From Xanthobacteraceae bacterium (GTDB taxonomy: Bacteria > Pseudomonadota > Alphaproteobacteria > Rhizobiales > Xanthobacteraceae), in contig JARBUD010000029.1 of NCBI GenBank assembly GCA_029239875.1, positions 34,005-98,004 of the forward strand: DNA of 64,000 bases, given 5' to 3'. The translations under genes and the position numbers were made by a program. Positions 12,046 to 21,320 of this stretch are shown here, one piece after another (position 1 is the stretch's first letter; every line of letters begins with the position of its first letter). Below the pieces are notes generated by a model. That model did not search any database. It was not told the origin of the DNA and was given only the letters and a program-made list of their open reading frames with translations.

Positions 12046-12480
12046 ATGAGCGAGCTTACTGCTGCCGAGGTCATCGCCCAGCTGGGGTTGCAGCCACATC
12101 CGGAAGGCGGGCACTTCCGCGAGACGTTTCGCGACACGCGCCGCACCGCCGACGGGCGCTCGGTCTCCACCGCCATCTATTTCCTGCTGGCGGCGGGCGA
12201 AGCCTCGCACTGGCACCGCGTCGACGCGACGGAGATCTGGCACTGGTACGCCGGCGCGCCGCTGGAACTGCGCATCGCCCTGAACGACGCCGGGCCGATC
12301 GAGACGCGCATCCTCAGCCCGGACATCGTCCGTGGCGAGGAACCCCAATGCGTCGTCCCGCACGGCGCCTGGCAGGCGGCGCGCAGCCTCGGCGACTGGA
12401 CGCTGGTCGGCTGCACCGTGGCGCCGGGCTTCGAATTCGCCGGCTTCGAGCTCGCCGCCCCCGGCTGGTCGCCGGGTTAG
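12046..12480 (+). CDS. DUF985 cupin protein
   Basis: A 144-residue single-domain cupin. It opens with the family motif LGLQPHPEGGHFRETFR (residues 13-29) and continues with IYFLLAAGEASHWHRVDATEIWH, whose histidines are the likely metal ligands. It ends in the second cupin strand set (VPHGAWQAAR, GCTVAPGFEF). The molecular function of the family is unknown. Its start lies 12 bp after gloB, so the two are probably one transcript. The stop faces the convergent EamA gene 3 bp away. Confidence 0.9.
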   Translation: MSELTAAEVIAQLGLQPHPEGGHFRETFRDTRRTADGRSVSTAIYFLLAAGEASHWHRVDATEIWHWYAGAPLELRIALNDAGPIETRILSPDIVRGEEPQCVVPHGAWQAARSLGDWTLVGCTVAPGFEFAGFELAAPGWSPG

Positions 12481-12483
12481 GGC

Positions 12484-13347
12484 TCAACGCCGCGCCAGCA
12501 GCGTCGCCACCGCCGCGCCGCCGACGATGAGCGCGCAGGCGATGGCGAGCGCGGAGCTCGGCGCGGCAAAGCCGGCGACGACTAGCAGAAGCGTGGAGAG
12601 CACCGGCGCGGCGTAGGACAGCACGCCGAGCAGGCGCACGTCGCCGCGCTTCATGCCGATGTCCCAGGTGTAGAAGGCGATGCCCACCGGGCCGATGCCG
12701 AGCGCGACCACCGCCAGCCACTCGCTTCCCGCCGGCCATACCGACGGCTCGAACAGGATATGGCACAGCGCCGAAAGCGCCGCGGTGGCGAGGCAGAAGC
12801 CGGCGACCACCTCGGTCGGCACGCCGGCGAAGCGGCGCGAGGCCACCGAATAGACCGACCAGATCACCGCGCAGGCTGCCGCCGCCAGGTAGCCCGGTAC
12901 ATATTCCGGCGCGAAGCCGAAGCCGCCCGCCCGCGCGCCGAGCAGCACCACCGTGCCGGCGAGGCCCATCAGCGCGCCGGCGACATGCGCCGGGCGCAGC
13001 CTTTCCCCCGGCAGGAAGGCGGAGAACAGCACGATGAGCAGCGGCCAGAGATAGGCGATCAGCCCCGCCTCGGCCGGCGGTGCGAGCTTGAGCGCCGAGA
13101 AATAGAAGAAATGGTAGCCGAACAGCCCGCCTATGCCGTGCACCCACACCGGCCAGGGCTGGCGCAGCACCGACAGCCCCACCCCGCGCGCCAGTCCCGC
13201 GGCGATGCCGACCATCCCGCCGATGGTGAAGGTGAGCGCGGTCAGCAGGAAGGGCGGCACCGCGCCGGTCGAGGACGTGGCCAACGCCAGCGTCGACCAG
13301 AGCAATATGGCGGTGAAGCCGACGAGGGTGGCGGAGGAGCGGGACAT
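12484..13347 (-). CDS. EamA/DMT-family transporter
   Basis: A 287-residue inner-membrane protein with about ten hydrophobic segments arranged as two EamA repeats, each about 140 residues. The first repeat ends near GALMGLAGTVVLLGARAGG, a typical EamA boundary. The second has WLAVVALGIGPVGIAFYTWD. Drug/metabolite transporters of this type export amino acids or other small metabolites; no neighbour points to a substrate. It converges with the DUF985 gene. Confidence 0.88.
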   Translation of the reverse strand: MSRSSATLVGFTAILLWSTLALATSSTGAVPPFLLTALTFTIGGMVGIAAGLARGVGLSVLRQPWPVWVHGIGGLFGYHFFYFSALKLAPPAEAGLIAYLWPLLIVLFSAFLPGERLRPAHVAGALMGLAGTVVLLGARAGGFGFAPEYVPGYLAAAACAVIWSVYSVASRRFAGVPTEVVAGFCLATAALSALCHILFEPSVWPAGSEWLAVVALGIGPVGIAFYTWDIGMKRGDVRLLGVLSYAAPVLSTLLLVVAGFAAPSSALAIACALIVGGAAVATLLARR

Positions 13348-13494
13348 GCGGCGGGAAACCTTCGGGTCGGGCGCTCCTTATGGCCGCTGCGCGCCCGCCC
13401 GCCAAGCTCCCGCGGGCCAAATGCCCGGATGGACGTCGTTACCGCCAGCGCTTACGCTTCGGCAGCCGTTCCGGCTCATGCGAGGAGAATTCCG

Positions 13495-13767
13495 ATGACG
13501 CGCCGAACCTCGTTTCCCGCCTCGATTCTCGCCCTGATTCTCGCCTTCGCCCTCTCCACTCCCCTGTTCGCGCAAACCGCCATCGGCATCGACGAGGCGC
13601 TGACGATCGCGCGCGCCCAGGGCATGACGACCGTCGCCAAGCTCGAGCACGAGCACGAGAAGGGTCAATCCCTGTGGGAAGCCGAGGGTCTCGGCGCCGA
13701 CGGCAAGAAGATGGAGATCAAGATCGACGCCCTGACCGGCAACATCCTGAAGAAGCAGGTGAAGTGA
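13495..13767 (+). CDS. PepSY-domain exported protein
   Basis: A 90-residue protein starting at ATG 13495 after AGGAGAATTCCG. A signal peptide covers about residues 1-26 (ending STPLFAQ). The mature part is a single PepSY domain: IDEALTIARAQGMTTVAKLE, then DGKKMEIKIDALTGNILKK. PepSY domains occur as inhibitory or regulatory modules in the periplasm; the partner here is unknown. A hairpin shared with the convergent phaB follows. Confidence 0.87.
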   Translation: MTRRTSFPASILALILAFALSTPLFAQTAIGIDEALTIARAQGMTTVAKLEHEHEKGQSLWEAEGLGADGKKMEIKIDALTGNILKKQVK

Positions 13768-13780
13768 GCCGGACGACGGG

Positions 13781-13816
13781 GTGAGGCCGGCAACGCGGCC
13801 CCACATCCGGCCTCAC
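13781..13816. terminator. Hairpin between convergent PepSY and phaB genes
   Basis: GTGAGGCCGG at 13781-13790 pairs with CCGGCCTCAC at 13807-13816 across a 16-nt loop. The downstream arm overlaps the phaB stop codon. There is no T run, so it is a possible bidirectional terminator only. Confidence 0.45.
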
Positions 13817-14538
13817 ACCATGTACTGCCCGCCATTGGCGGTCAGCGTCGAGCCGGTGATGAAGCCGGCCTCGTCGGCGACGAGGAACACCACGCAGCGC
13901 GCCATCTCCTCCGGCTCGCCGAGGCGGCCGGTGGGGATGTGCGGCAGCACGCGCTTCTCCAGCACGTCCTGCGGCATGGCCCGCACCATCTCCGTGCCGA
14001 TATAGCCCGGGCAGATGGCGTTCACGGTGATGCCCTTGGCCGCATTCTCCTGCGCCAGAGCCTTAGTGAAGCCGATCTCGCCGGCCTTGGCGGCGGAATA
14101 GTTGGTCTGGCCCATCTGGCCCTTCTGGCCGTTGATCGACGAGATGGTGACGATGCGCCCGAAATTGCGCTCGCGCATGCCCTCGATCACGTTGCGGCAC
14201 ATGTTGAACACCGAGGTGAGGTTGGTGTTGATCACCGCGTGCCACTGCTCGGGCGCCATCTTGTGCAGCATGCCGTCGCGGGTGATGCCGGCATTGTTCA
14301 CCAGCACCTCGACCGGGCCGAGCGTGGACGTCACCTCGCCGATGCCCGCCTTGCAGGCCTCGAAGTCGGAGACGTCCCATTTGAAGGCGGGAATGCCGGT
14401 TTCCGCGGTGAAAGCCGCCGCCGCTTCGGCGTTGCCGGCATAGTTTGCCGCGACCTGATATCCGGCGGCCTTCAGCGCCTTGCTGACGGCCGCGCCGATC
14501 CCGCGCGTACCGCCGGTGACCAACGCAACACGACCCAT
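13813..14538 (-). CDS. phaB: PhaB, acetoacetyl-CoA reductase (NADPH)
   Basis: Reduces acetoacetyl-CoA to (R)-3-hydroxybutyryl-CoA for polyhydroxybutyrate synthesis. From ATG 14538 the protein has 241 residues, the usual family length. A GTG three codons upstream lies directly against the purine-rich site, so ATG is preferred. Rossmann motif ALVTGGTRGIG is near residues 5-15. The SDR catalytic set is present with SSINGQKGQMGQTNYSAAKAG, giving Ser, Tyr and Lys. The ending GGQYMV is typical of PhaB. It lies downstream of phaA in the same direction with a 176-bp gap. Confidence 0.95.
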   Translation of the reverse strand: MGRVALVTGGTRGIGAAVSKALKAAGYQVAANYAGNAEAAAAFTAETGIPAFKWDVSDFEACKAGIGEVTSTLGPVEVLVNNAGITRDGMLHKMAPEQWHAVINTNLTSVFNMCRNVIEGMRERNFGRIVTISSINGQKGQMGQTNYSAAKAGEIGFTKALAQENAAKGITVNAICPGYIGTEMVRAMPQDVLEKRVLPHIPTGRLGEPEEMARCVVFLVADEAGFITGSTLTANGGQYMV

Positions 14539-14714
14539 GTCACTCACCCCCTCTGGCGTTCCTTCCCGGGAACATATGCGGCTTGTACGTCGCTTTTTTC
14601 CGCGACGGCAAGGCAGCTTGGCCGCCTTGCCGACTTATCGTCTCACAGGCCGCGGGGGCTGTGTCTGACGTGCATCAATCACCCTCTTCGCGCCATGGTG
14701 GCGCGCGGCACGCG

Positions 14715-15902
<1,188 letters not shown>

Positions 15903-16055
15903 CTACCTTGAGGGTGTGGCGCGGCCCCCGAGCCGATGCACGCGCCGTTATTGCTTAAGTGTGCAGCCATCGTGGTTGGCTCAAGTGATCCATGTCAATG
16001 GCGGCCAGCTTTTCTCAGGCGCCGATTCCCCGGCGGCAGGCAGGCACGGGATCAT

Positions 16056-16079
16056 TCTGCCAGCCATGCTGCACTGCCG
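16056..16079. promoter_or_regulatory. TGC-rich segment between phaA and phaR, possible PhaR site
   Basis: TTCTGCCAGCCATGCTGCAC and the following TGCCG contain several CTGC/TGC units in the 276-bp divergent gap. PhaR of Paracoccus is known to bind TGC-rich elements and repress its own gene. The match is by composition, not a strict consensus. Confidence 0.25.
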
Positions 16080-16163
16080 TGAAGACGCAATAATTCCTAT
16101 AGCCGGGCGGCGGGAAACGGCTTAGTGTTTTCGATGGGGAACGATCAAGGCGACCGGATCACA

Positions 16164-16736
16164 ATGGCAAAATCCAACGAACCCGTCACCATCAAGAAGT
16201 ACGCGAACCGCCGTCTCTACAATACCGGCACGAGCACCTATGTGACGCTCGAAGACCTCGCGCAGATGGTTAAGAACGGCGAAGACTTCGTCGTTTACGA
16301 TGCGAAGTCCTCGGAGGACATCACCCATTCCGTGCTGACGCAGATCATCTTCGAGCAGGAGGGCAAAGGACAGAACCTGCTGCCGATCAACTTCCTGCGC
16401 CAGATCATCCGTTTCTACGGCGACAGCATGCAGATGCTCGTGCCGCGCTATCTCGACATGTCGATCGAGAACTTCACCAAGGAACAGAACAATCTGCGCG
16501 AGCATTTCTCCAAGACGTTCGGAGTCGGCGGCTTCGGCATGATGGAGGACCAGGTCCGGCGCAACATGGAAATCTTCGACCGCGCCTTCAAGATGTTCCT
16601 GCCGAACGGCCGCGCCGATGAGGCGCCGCCCACCGCGCCCGCGGGCAATCCGGACGATTTCGACGAATTGCGCCGCCAGGTGGCGGAAATGCAGAAGCGC
16701 CTCGACCGGCTCGGCGAAGGCGGCAAGAAGGAGTGA
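16164..16736 (+). CDS. phaR: PhaR, polyhydroxyalkanoate synthesis repressor
   Basis: DNA-binding protein that senses PHB granules and represses phasin and its own gene until polymer is present. From ATG 16164 the protein has 190 residues. The N-terminal PHB_acc_N domain (KKYANRRLYNTGTSTYVTLE at about residues 9-28) is the most conserved part. The PHB-accumulation repeats follow (DITHSVLTQIIFEQE; NLLPINFLRQIIRFYG). The end is a short coiled-coil-like stretch, DDFDELRRQVAEMQKRLDRL. An in-frame ATG at 16134 would add ten residues not typical of the family. Confidence 0.94.
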   Translation: MAKSNEPVTIKKYANRRLYNTGTSTYVTLEDLAQMVKNGEDFVVYDAKSSEDITHSVLTQIIFEQEGKGQNLLPINFLRQIIRFYGDSMQMLVPRYLDMSIENFTKEQNNLREHFSKTFGVGGFGMMEDQVRRNMEIFDRAFKMFLPNGRADEAPPTAPAGNPDDFDELRRQVAEMQKRLDRLGEGGKKE

Positions 16737-16779
16737 GGGGGCGGAAGCCTTCTGCTCGGAGCCCATTTAACAATGCATC

Positions 16780-16883
16780 GTCATCCTGAGGTGCTCGCGC
16801 AGCGAGCCTCGAAGGATGGTCGTTACAGCGCGCCCAGACGAGCCTCCTTCGAGGCCGGCCTTCGGCCAGCACCTCAGGATGAC
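16780..16883. repeat. Intergenic repeat family A, two-arm copy
   Basis: GTCATCCTGAGGTGC at the left end and GCACCTCAGGATGAC at the right end form the outer arms. Inner arms GCCTCGAAGGATG and CCTTCGAGGC lie about 20-25 bp apart. It sits between phaR and the convergent EAL gene. It is followed at 16919-16943 by a shorter CATCCCGGG/CCCGCGGATG element related to family C. Confidence 0.85.
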
Positions 16884-16958
16884 GGGCATCAGAAGGGAAT
16901 AGGCTTGGTCTGGGCCCTCATCCCGGGTCAAACCCGCGGATGACCGAAGTCCGGATAT

Positions 16959-18665
16959 TCAGCCAGCCCCGCCCGGGCTGTCCGCCGGCAGGCCGATGAG
17001 CTCGCCCTGCAGATAGGTGCAGCCCCACTCCACCAGCTGGCTGGCGGTCTCCTCGTCCAGCACCCATTCCGCCACCGTCTCGATGCCGAGCTGGCCGGCG
17101 AGGTCGAGCAGCACGCGCACGAAGCTGCGGTCGTCCTCCGACTGCATCATGGTGGCGATGAAGCTGCCGTCGATCTTCAGCATGTCGACATGCAGCCCGC
17201 GCAGATTGCGGAATGAGGTATAGCCGACGCCGAAATCGTCCATCGCCACCTTGCAGCCATGGCCGCGCAGCCAGGCGATGCGGGCACGCATGGCCTCGAT
17301 GTCGGGAATGGTCGTGCTCTCGGTGATCTCGACGATGAGCCGGTCGCTGAGCCCGGCGCGTGCGCCCTCCTCCACCAGGCCGAGCCAGGCGGCGTCATGG
17401 ATCGAGCCGGGCGAGACGTTCACCGACAGCCGGGCGGCCGGGTCGGCGCGCAGCGCGGCCAGCGCCAGCTCCATGGCGCGCCCGTCCACCAGCCGCGTCA
17501 GGCCGAAGCGGTCGGCGGCCGGTATGACCGTCGCGCCGTCATGCATCCGCCCGTCCCGCCCGGTGATGCGGGCGAGGCATTCGTGGAAGGCGACGGCGCG
17601 CGTCCGGCCGCAGGCGATGGGCTGGAAGGCGAGCGACACGCGATCCTCGTCCAGCGCGTCGACGATCTCGTCGGCGAAGCGCACATTGGCGTGCCGCTCG
17701 GCGGCGCGGTCGAGCGCCGGGGAATACATCTCCAGCGTGCCCCGCGCCGCCCGCCGGGCGCGGTGCAGCGTGTCCTGCGCATGGGCGAAGATCTCGGAGA
17801 CGGTACGGCCCTGGCGCGGCGCGATCAGCCCGCCCGCCGAGACCGTGGCAGCCACCGCGCCGGCGCTGGTGCGCGGCGGCGTCAGGTTCACCGTGGCGAG
17901 GAAGCGCTGCGCGGCGCGCGCGAACTCCTCGCCCGGCTGCGCGCGCAGCAGCAGCCCGAACTTGCTGCCCGAGAAGCGGGCGAGCTCCTCGCCCTCGGCG
18001 AGCTGGGCGCGCAGGCGCAGCCAGATGACGTCGATCACCTCGTCGGCGACGAGAAAGCCATAGGCATCGTTGAGGTCGCCGAGATGGTCGACGCCCACCA
18101 GCACGAAGCCGAACTCGCCGTCCTCGCGATAGGCGAGCGACAGCCGCTCCTCGATCAGGCCGGCAAGCCGCTGACGGTCGGTCTTCGGCTCGGTGCCGCG
18201 GCCGAGGCCCATGCGCACCGGGCGCCCCACCGCCAGCCGGCGCAGGAAGCCGTCCACCCGCACCAGCCCGCCCTCGTCGTCGAAATGGCAGACGCCGCGG
18301 TCCTCGACCCACAGGCGGCGCTGGCCGCTGCCGGGCGGCAGAGCGAGGCAGTAGACGGTCTCGAAGAAGCGGGTGTTGCCATCGCCGCCCGGCACGATGC
18401 CGAACTGCATGGAGGCGAGCGCGGCGTCGTGGCGCGAACTGCCGGAGCCGGGCTCGATCAGCTCGGCGTAATCGCGCCCGCGCAGCGCCAGCGGCATGCG
18501 CTCGCGGCCGAGTACTTCCTCGGCGGCGGCGCTCCAGCGCACCATGTCGTCGGAGAGGGTCCAGCGGTAGGAGGCGGCGCCGAGGGCGCGAACGGCCTCG
18601 GCCACCGACGCCGGCGGGAGCACGGCGTCGAGACCGGGTTCGGCGAGCATCTCATGCTTGGGCAT
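16959..18665 (-). CDS. PAS-like/degenerate GGDEF/EAL cyclic-di-GMP phosphodiesterase
   Basis: A 568-residue cytoplasmic signalling protein. Residues about 28-150 look like a PAS-type sensor region. Residues about 165-315 are a GGDEF domain in which the active loop reads SGSKF (232-236), so diguanylate cyclase activity is unlikely. Residues about 335-560 form an EAL domain with the catalytic set intact: E362 (in HECLAR, the EAL position), N416, E446, D476 and D477 in MDDFGVGYTS, K497 in LKIDGSFI, E533 and Q553. It is therefore predicted to degrade cyclic-di-GMP. It stands alone; no partner cyclase is nearby. Confidence 0.9.
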   Translation of the reverse strand: MPKHEMLAEPGLDAVLPPASVAEAVRALGAASYRWTLSDDMVRWSAAAEEVLGRERMPLALRGRDYAELIEPGSGSSRHDAALASMQFGIVPGGDGNTRFFETVYCLALPPGSGQRRLWVEDRGVCHFDDEGGLVRVDGFLRRLAVGRPVRMGLGRGTEPKTDRQRLAGLIEERLSLAYREDGEFGFVLVGVDHLGDLNDAYGFLVADEVIDVIWLRLRAQLAEGEELARFSGSKFGLLLRAQPGEEFARAAQRFLATVNLTPPRTSAGAVAATVSAGGLIAPRQGRTVSEIFAHAQDTLHRARRAARGTLEMYSPALDRAAERHANVRFADEIVDALDEDRVSLAFQPIACGRTRAVAFHECLARITGRDGRMHDGATVIPAADRFGLTRLVDGRAMELALAALRADPAARLSVNVSPGSIHDAAWLGLVEEGARAGLSDRLIVEITESTTIPDIEAMRARIAWLRGHGCKVAMDDFGVGYTSFRNLRGLHVDMLKIDGSFIATMMQSEDDRSFVRVLLDLAGQLGIETVAEWVLDEETASQLVEWGCTYLQGELIGLPADSPGGAG

Positions 18666-18786
18666 GAGCGGGCCTGGTCGGAATGCGAGAACAGAACATG
18701 GCGTTCAGGCTTGTCGGCGAAAAGAGCCAATAATTGGTCAAGCGGCGCGCACGTCCACAGATCGGCGCCTCCGCCAGATGATATCG

Positions 18787-20049
18787 CTACTCCGGCACCG
18801 TACCGGCACGGACGACCTGCACCGAGGTGTCGACGACCGCGTCGCCGCCCGCCTCGTCCGCGACGGTGGCCGGCGCCGACGTCGCGGTCGGCGCTGTGGC
18901 GGCGGTCCGACGCGCGGAGGCGCCGTTGGCGAGGCGCAGCTGGTCGAGGCCGAAGAACTGGATGCCGGCGACCTCGACGGTGGATGCCTGTCTCCCGCTC
19001 TGCGCCCGCATGATCATGCCGCGCAGTTCCGGCGCCATTTCGGCGAGCTGGGCGAACTTGCCGTGATTGAAGTCGTCGAGCCCCTTGACGCTGGTCATGT
19101 CGACGACGACGGCGCCGAGCTCCACCAGGTCGCTGTCGCTCTTGTAGGCGCCGAGCCGCGGCTTGTCGCCGGCGATAAAGTCGGAGAAGGCGAGCGCCTT
19201 GTCATCATGCGAGACGATGACGATGAAGGGCTTCGGCGGCTTGCCGAGGCGCTTGAGCTGGCTCTTGAACACGTCGACGTCGATGTCGGGCGCGGCGAGG
19301 ATGATGTTGCCGAGCCTCTGCAGCGGCACGTTGTGCCCGGAGATCTTGATCTGCCTGAGCGCTTCGACCGTCACCCAGTTCCCCATGGAATGGGCGAGGA
19401 TGTTCACCTCCTCGGCGCCGCTGGCGAAGACGAGGCGGATGGTCTCCTCCAGCCGGTCGCGGGCGGCGGTGGCGCTGTTGTTGTCGTAGACATAGTCCGT
19501 GGTCTCGCCGCGCGAGGCCCAGGTGAACAGCACCGGCACGGCGGGCGACTTCGAATCCTCCTTCATCTGCGTCAGCCGGTACAACGCCTCGGAGTAGAGC
19601 GTGTTGTAGCCGTGGACGAAGATGAAGACGTCGCGGTCGCCGGGCGCCCGGCGCGCGAGTTCGGCCTTCAGGTCGGCGGAGAACTGCGCCTCGGTGTCGC
19701 GGTAGACCGCCTCGCGCACCACCATGTCGGTGGCGGGATTGGGCGTGCCCTGCTTGGGCCACTCGATCATGCCGGGCTTGTGGGTCGGCGGCACGGAGAT
19801 GTCGACGCGGGCGAAGCTGAGCGCAGGGGTGCGCTCGCCGCTGTAGAACACGCCGGGACGAGGATCGCGGGCGCGCGACGAGGCGACGAGGATCACATGT
19901 TCCTTGGCGCCGGGGGCCGTGGTCTCGACCGCGGTCAGCGCCTCGGGCCCGGGGCGCGACGCGCAACCCGCCAGCAACGGCCCCGCCAATGCCGTCAGAA
20001 GGAGCCAGGCGCCGATCCGGCGCGCTCGTCCGCTTGCGTTACGCAACAC
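18787..20049 (-). CDS. Alpha/beta-hydrolase (DUF900-type) lipoprotein
   Basis: A 420-residue protein with GTG start 20049. A lipoprotein signal ends in LLAGC with the lipidated Cys at 29. The hydrolase part has the oxyanion-region motif FIFVHGYNT (144-150) and the nucleophile elbow AHSMGN with Ser 221. It also has the DUF900 hallmarks LFTWASRG and AAPDIDVDVF. The C-terminal 60 residues are a low-complexity Ala/Thr tail. Such proteins are putative envelope esterases of unknown substrate. The 3' end faces the convergent end of no gene, and the gene lies downstream of the EAL gene's divergent start. Confidence 0.83.
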   Translation of the reverse strand: MLRNASGRARRIGAWLLLTALAGPLLAGCASRPGPEALTAVETTAPGAKEHVILVASSRARDPRPGVFYSGERTPALSFARVDISVPPTHKPGMIEWPKQGTPNPATDMVVREAVYRDTEAQFSADLKAELARRAPGDRDVFIFVHGYNTLYSEALYRLTQMKEDSKSPAVPVLFTWASRGETTDYVYDNNSATAARDRLEETIRLVFASGAEEVNILAHSMGNWVTVEALRQIKISGHNVPLQRLGNIILAAPDIDVDVFKSQLKRLGKPPKPFIVIVSHDDKALAFSDFIAGDKPRLGAYKSDSDLVELGAVVVDMTSVKGLDDFNHGKFAQLAEMAPELRGMIMRAQSGRQASTVEVAGIQFFGLDQLRLANGASARRTAATAPTATSAPATVADEAGGDAVVDTSVQVVRAGTVPE

Positions 20050-20187
20050 CCACGCTCCTCAGCCCCTGTGCCACGGGTGTATCATTTCTCGCGACCACTG
20101 GTAAGGCGCGTGCGGGGTCGGCGCCGTCCGGCACGAGCGATATCGCCGACATGGTTACCGAGGTACCACACACCCTTCAGACACACG

Positions 20188-20211
20188 AAAGCCGGCCGCC
20201 AGGGCCGGCTT
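20188..20211 (-). terminator. Hairpin terminator downstream of the rpmF remnant
   Basis: AAAGCCGGCC and GGCCGGCTT pair around a 5-nt loop. It is placed where the terminator of the mtgA-rpmF unit would be expected, 46 bp after the rpmF stop on the minus strand. A T run follows on that strand. Confidence 0.6.
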
Positions 20212-20256
20212 CATGTAAGGCGGCGGATGCGCGGGCGCCGCGGCGCCCGGTCGCGA

Positions 20257-20361
20257 TCAAGCCTCGGTCTTCACCTTCAGCACCTGGCGGCCCTTGTACA
20301 TGCCGGTCTTCAGGTCGAGATGGTGCGGACGGCGCAGCTCGCCGGAATCCTTGTCCTCGAC
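20257..20361 (-). pseudogene. rpmF: Remnant of rpmF (50S ribosomal protein L32), N-terminal half missing
   Basis: Read on the minus strand, 34 codons followed by TGA encode [18 protein letters not shown] and then [16 protein letters not shown]. This is the C-terminal half of alphaproteobacterial L32, which is usually about 60 residues and starts MAVPKRK. Three codons before the first recognisable residue, an in-frame TGA (20368-20370) closes the frame. None of the three minus-strand frames up to mtgA encodes the missing lysine- and arginine-rich N-terminus. The place beside mtgA and the terminator are the normal rpmF setting. It is either a real deletion, with a functional copy elsewhere, or an error in the sequence. 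Confidence 0.85.
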
Positions 20362-20466
20362 GCCCTGTCAGGAGGGCCGGCGCCGGGTCGTCGTCTAATT
20401 CGAGTGGCGGCTTATACAGACTCATGCGCGCGAGCGAAAGGGGCTGGCGCAACTCTGTTACGCGGC

Positions 20467-20495
20467 GTCATAGACGCTTTGGCCGCGAAGGCCAA
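20467..20495 (-). promoter_or_regulatory. Candidate promoter facing the rpmF remnant
   Basis: On the minus strand TTGGCC (20495-20490) and TATGAC (20472-20467) are separated by 17 bp. They lie in the gap between mtgA and the rpmF remnant, where a ribosomal-protein promoter would be expected. If real, the promoter survived while the start of rpmF was lost. Confidence 0.35.
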
Positions 20496-20506
20496 GCGGG
20501 AGGCGC

Positions 20507-21196
20507 TCACAGGCAGGCGGTCAGCTCCGGCCCCTCGCGCGGCAGCCGCGCCTGCAGATTGCCGGCGAGCCGGTTGAGCCCGGGGCCCGGCCTCGCCGCG
20601 TTGCGCCGGTACGGGTTGGGCAGCGTCACCGCCAGCAGCGCCGCCTGGCGCGGGCTGAGCTGGCCGGCGCCGCGCCCGAAGGCGCGCTGCGCGGCCGCCT
20701 CGGCCCCGAACTCACCGTTCGGCCCCCATTCGGCGATGTTGAGATAGATCTCCAGCTGCCGGCGCTTGGACATCACCGCGTTGAGATAGAGCGCCAGCGG
20801 GAACTCCAGTCCCTTGCGGATGTAGCTGCGCCCGCTCCACAGGAACAGGTTCTTGGCCAGCTGCATGGTGATGGTGGAGGCGCCGCGCGGTGCGTCGAGC
20901 CCGTCGGAATCGTCGATCACGCCCTGCAGCTCGACCATGTCGACGCCGAAATGCGAGCAGAAGCGCGCATCCTCGGAGGCGAGCACGGCGCGGACGAGGT
21001 TCGGCGAGATGGAACCCAGCGGCACCCATGTGCGGGTGACCGTCTGCCCGGTCGCCCAGCGCGCCAGCATCAGCGTCGAGACCGGCGGCACGACATTGTA
21101 GATGAGCCCGAGCACCAGCGGCGCGGCCACGATGACCAGCGCCGCCCTCCACAGCCATCCCCGCCAGACGCCCATTCCCGCAAAACGCTCCCGCAC
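20507..21196 (-). CDS. mtgA: MtgA, monofunctional peptidoglycan glycosyltransferase
   Basis: Polymerises lipid II into glycan strands. The 229-residue protein has one N-terminal membrane helix (about residues 14-34). The GT51 domain follows with the catalytic glutamate E75 in [13 protein letters not shown], the second motif [16 protein letters not shown], and [13 protein letters not shown] and [11 protein letters not shown]. The transpeptidase domain of bifunctional PBPs is absent, as expected. It is divergent from ispA. Confidence 0.95.
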   Translation of the reverse strand: MRERFAGMGVWRGWLWRAALVIVAAPLVLGLIYNVVPPVSTLMLARWATGQTVTRTWVPLGSISPNLVRAVLASEDARFCSHFGVDMVELQGVIDDSDGLDAPRGASTITMQLAKNLFLWSGRSYIRKGLEFPLALYLNAVMSKRRQLEIYLNIAEWGPNGEFGAEAAAQRAFGRGAGQLSPRQAALLAVTLPNPYRRNAARPGPGLNRLAGNLQARLPREGPELTACL

Positions 21197-21320
21197 TCCC
21201 TCGGCCGGGCTACCTTACCCAGCGGGGGCGTCCCGGTCGACCGCGGCGGCGCGATGCTTGACCCATCCCGCCGCCTCGGGCACGGAAGCGGCCATCGTGC
21301 CCTCCAGCCCGGGTCCGCCG

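Noticed and set aside
20177..20452. 91-codon minus-strand frame crossing the rpmF remnant
   Set aside because: It reads the L32 codons out of frame, and the part upstream of the junction (MSLYKPPLELDDD) matches nothing I know. More likely chance than a new gene.
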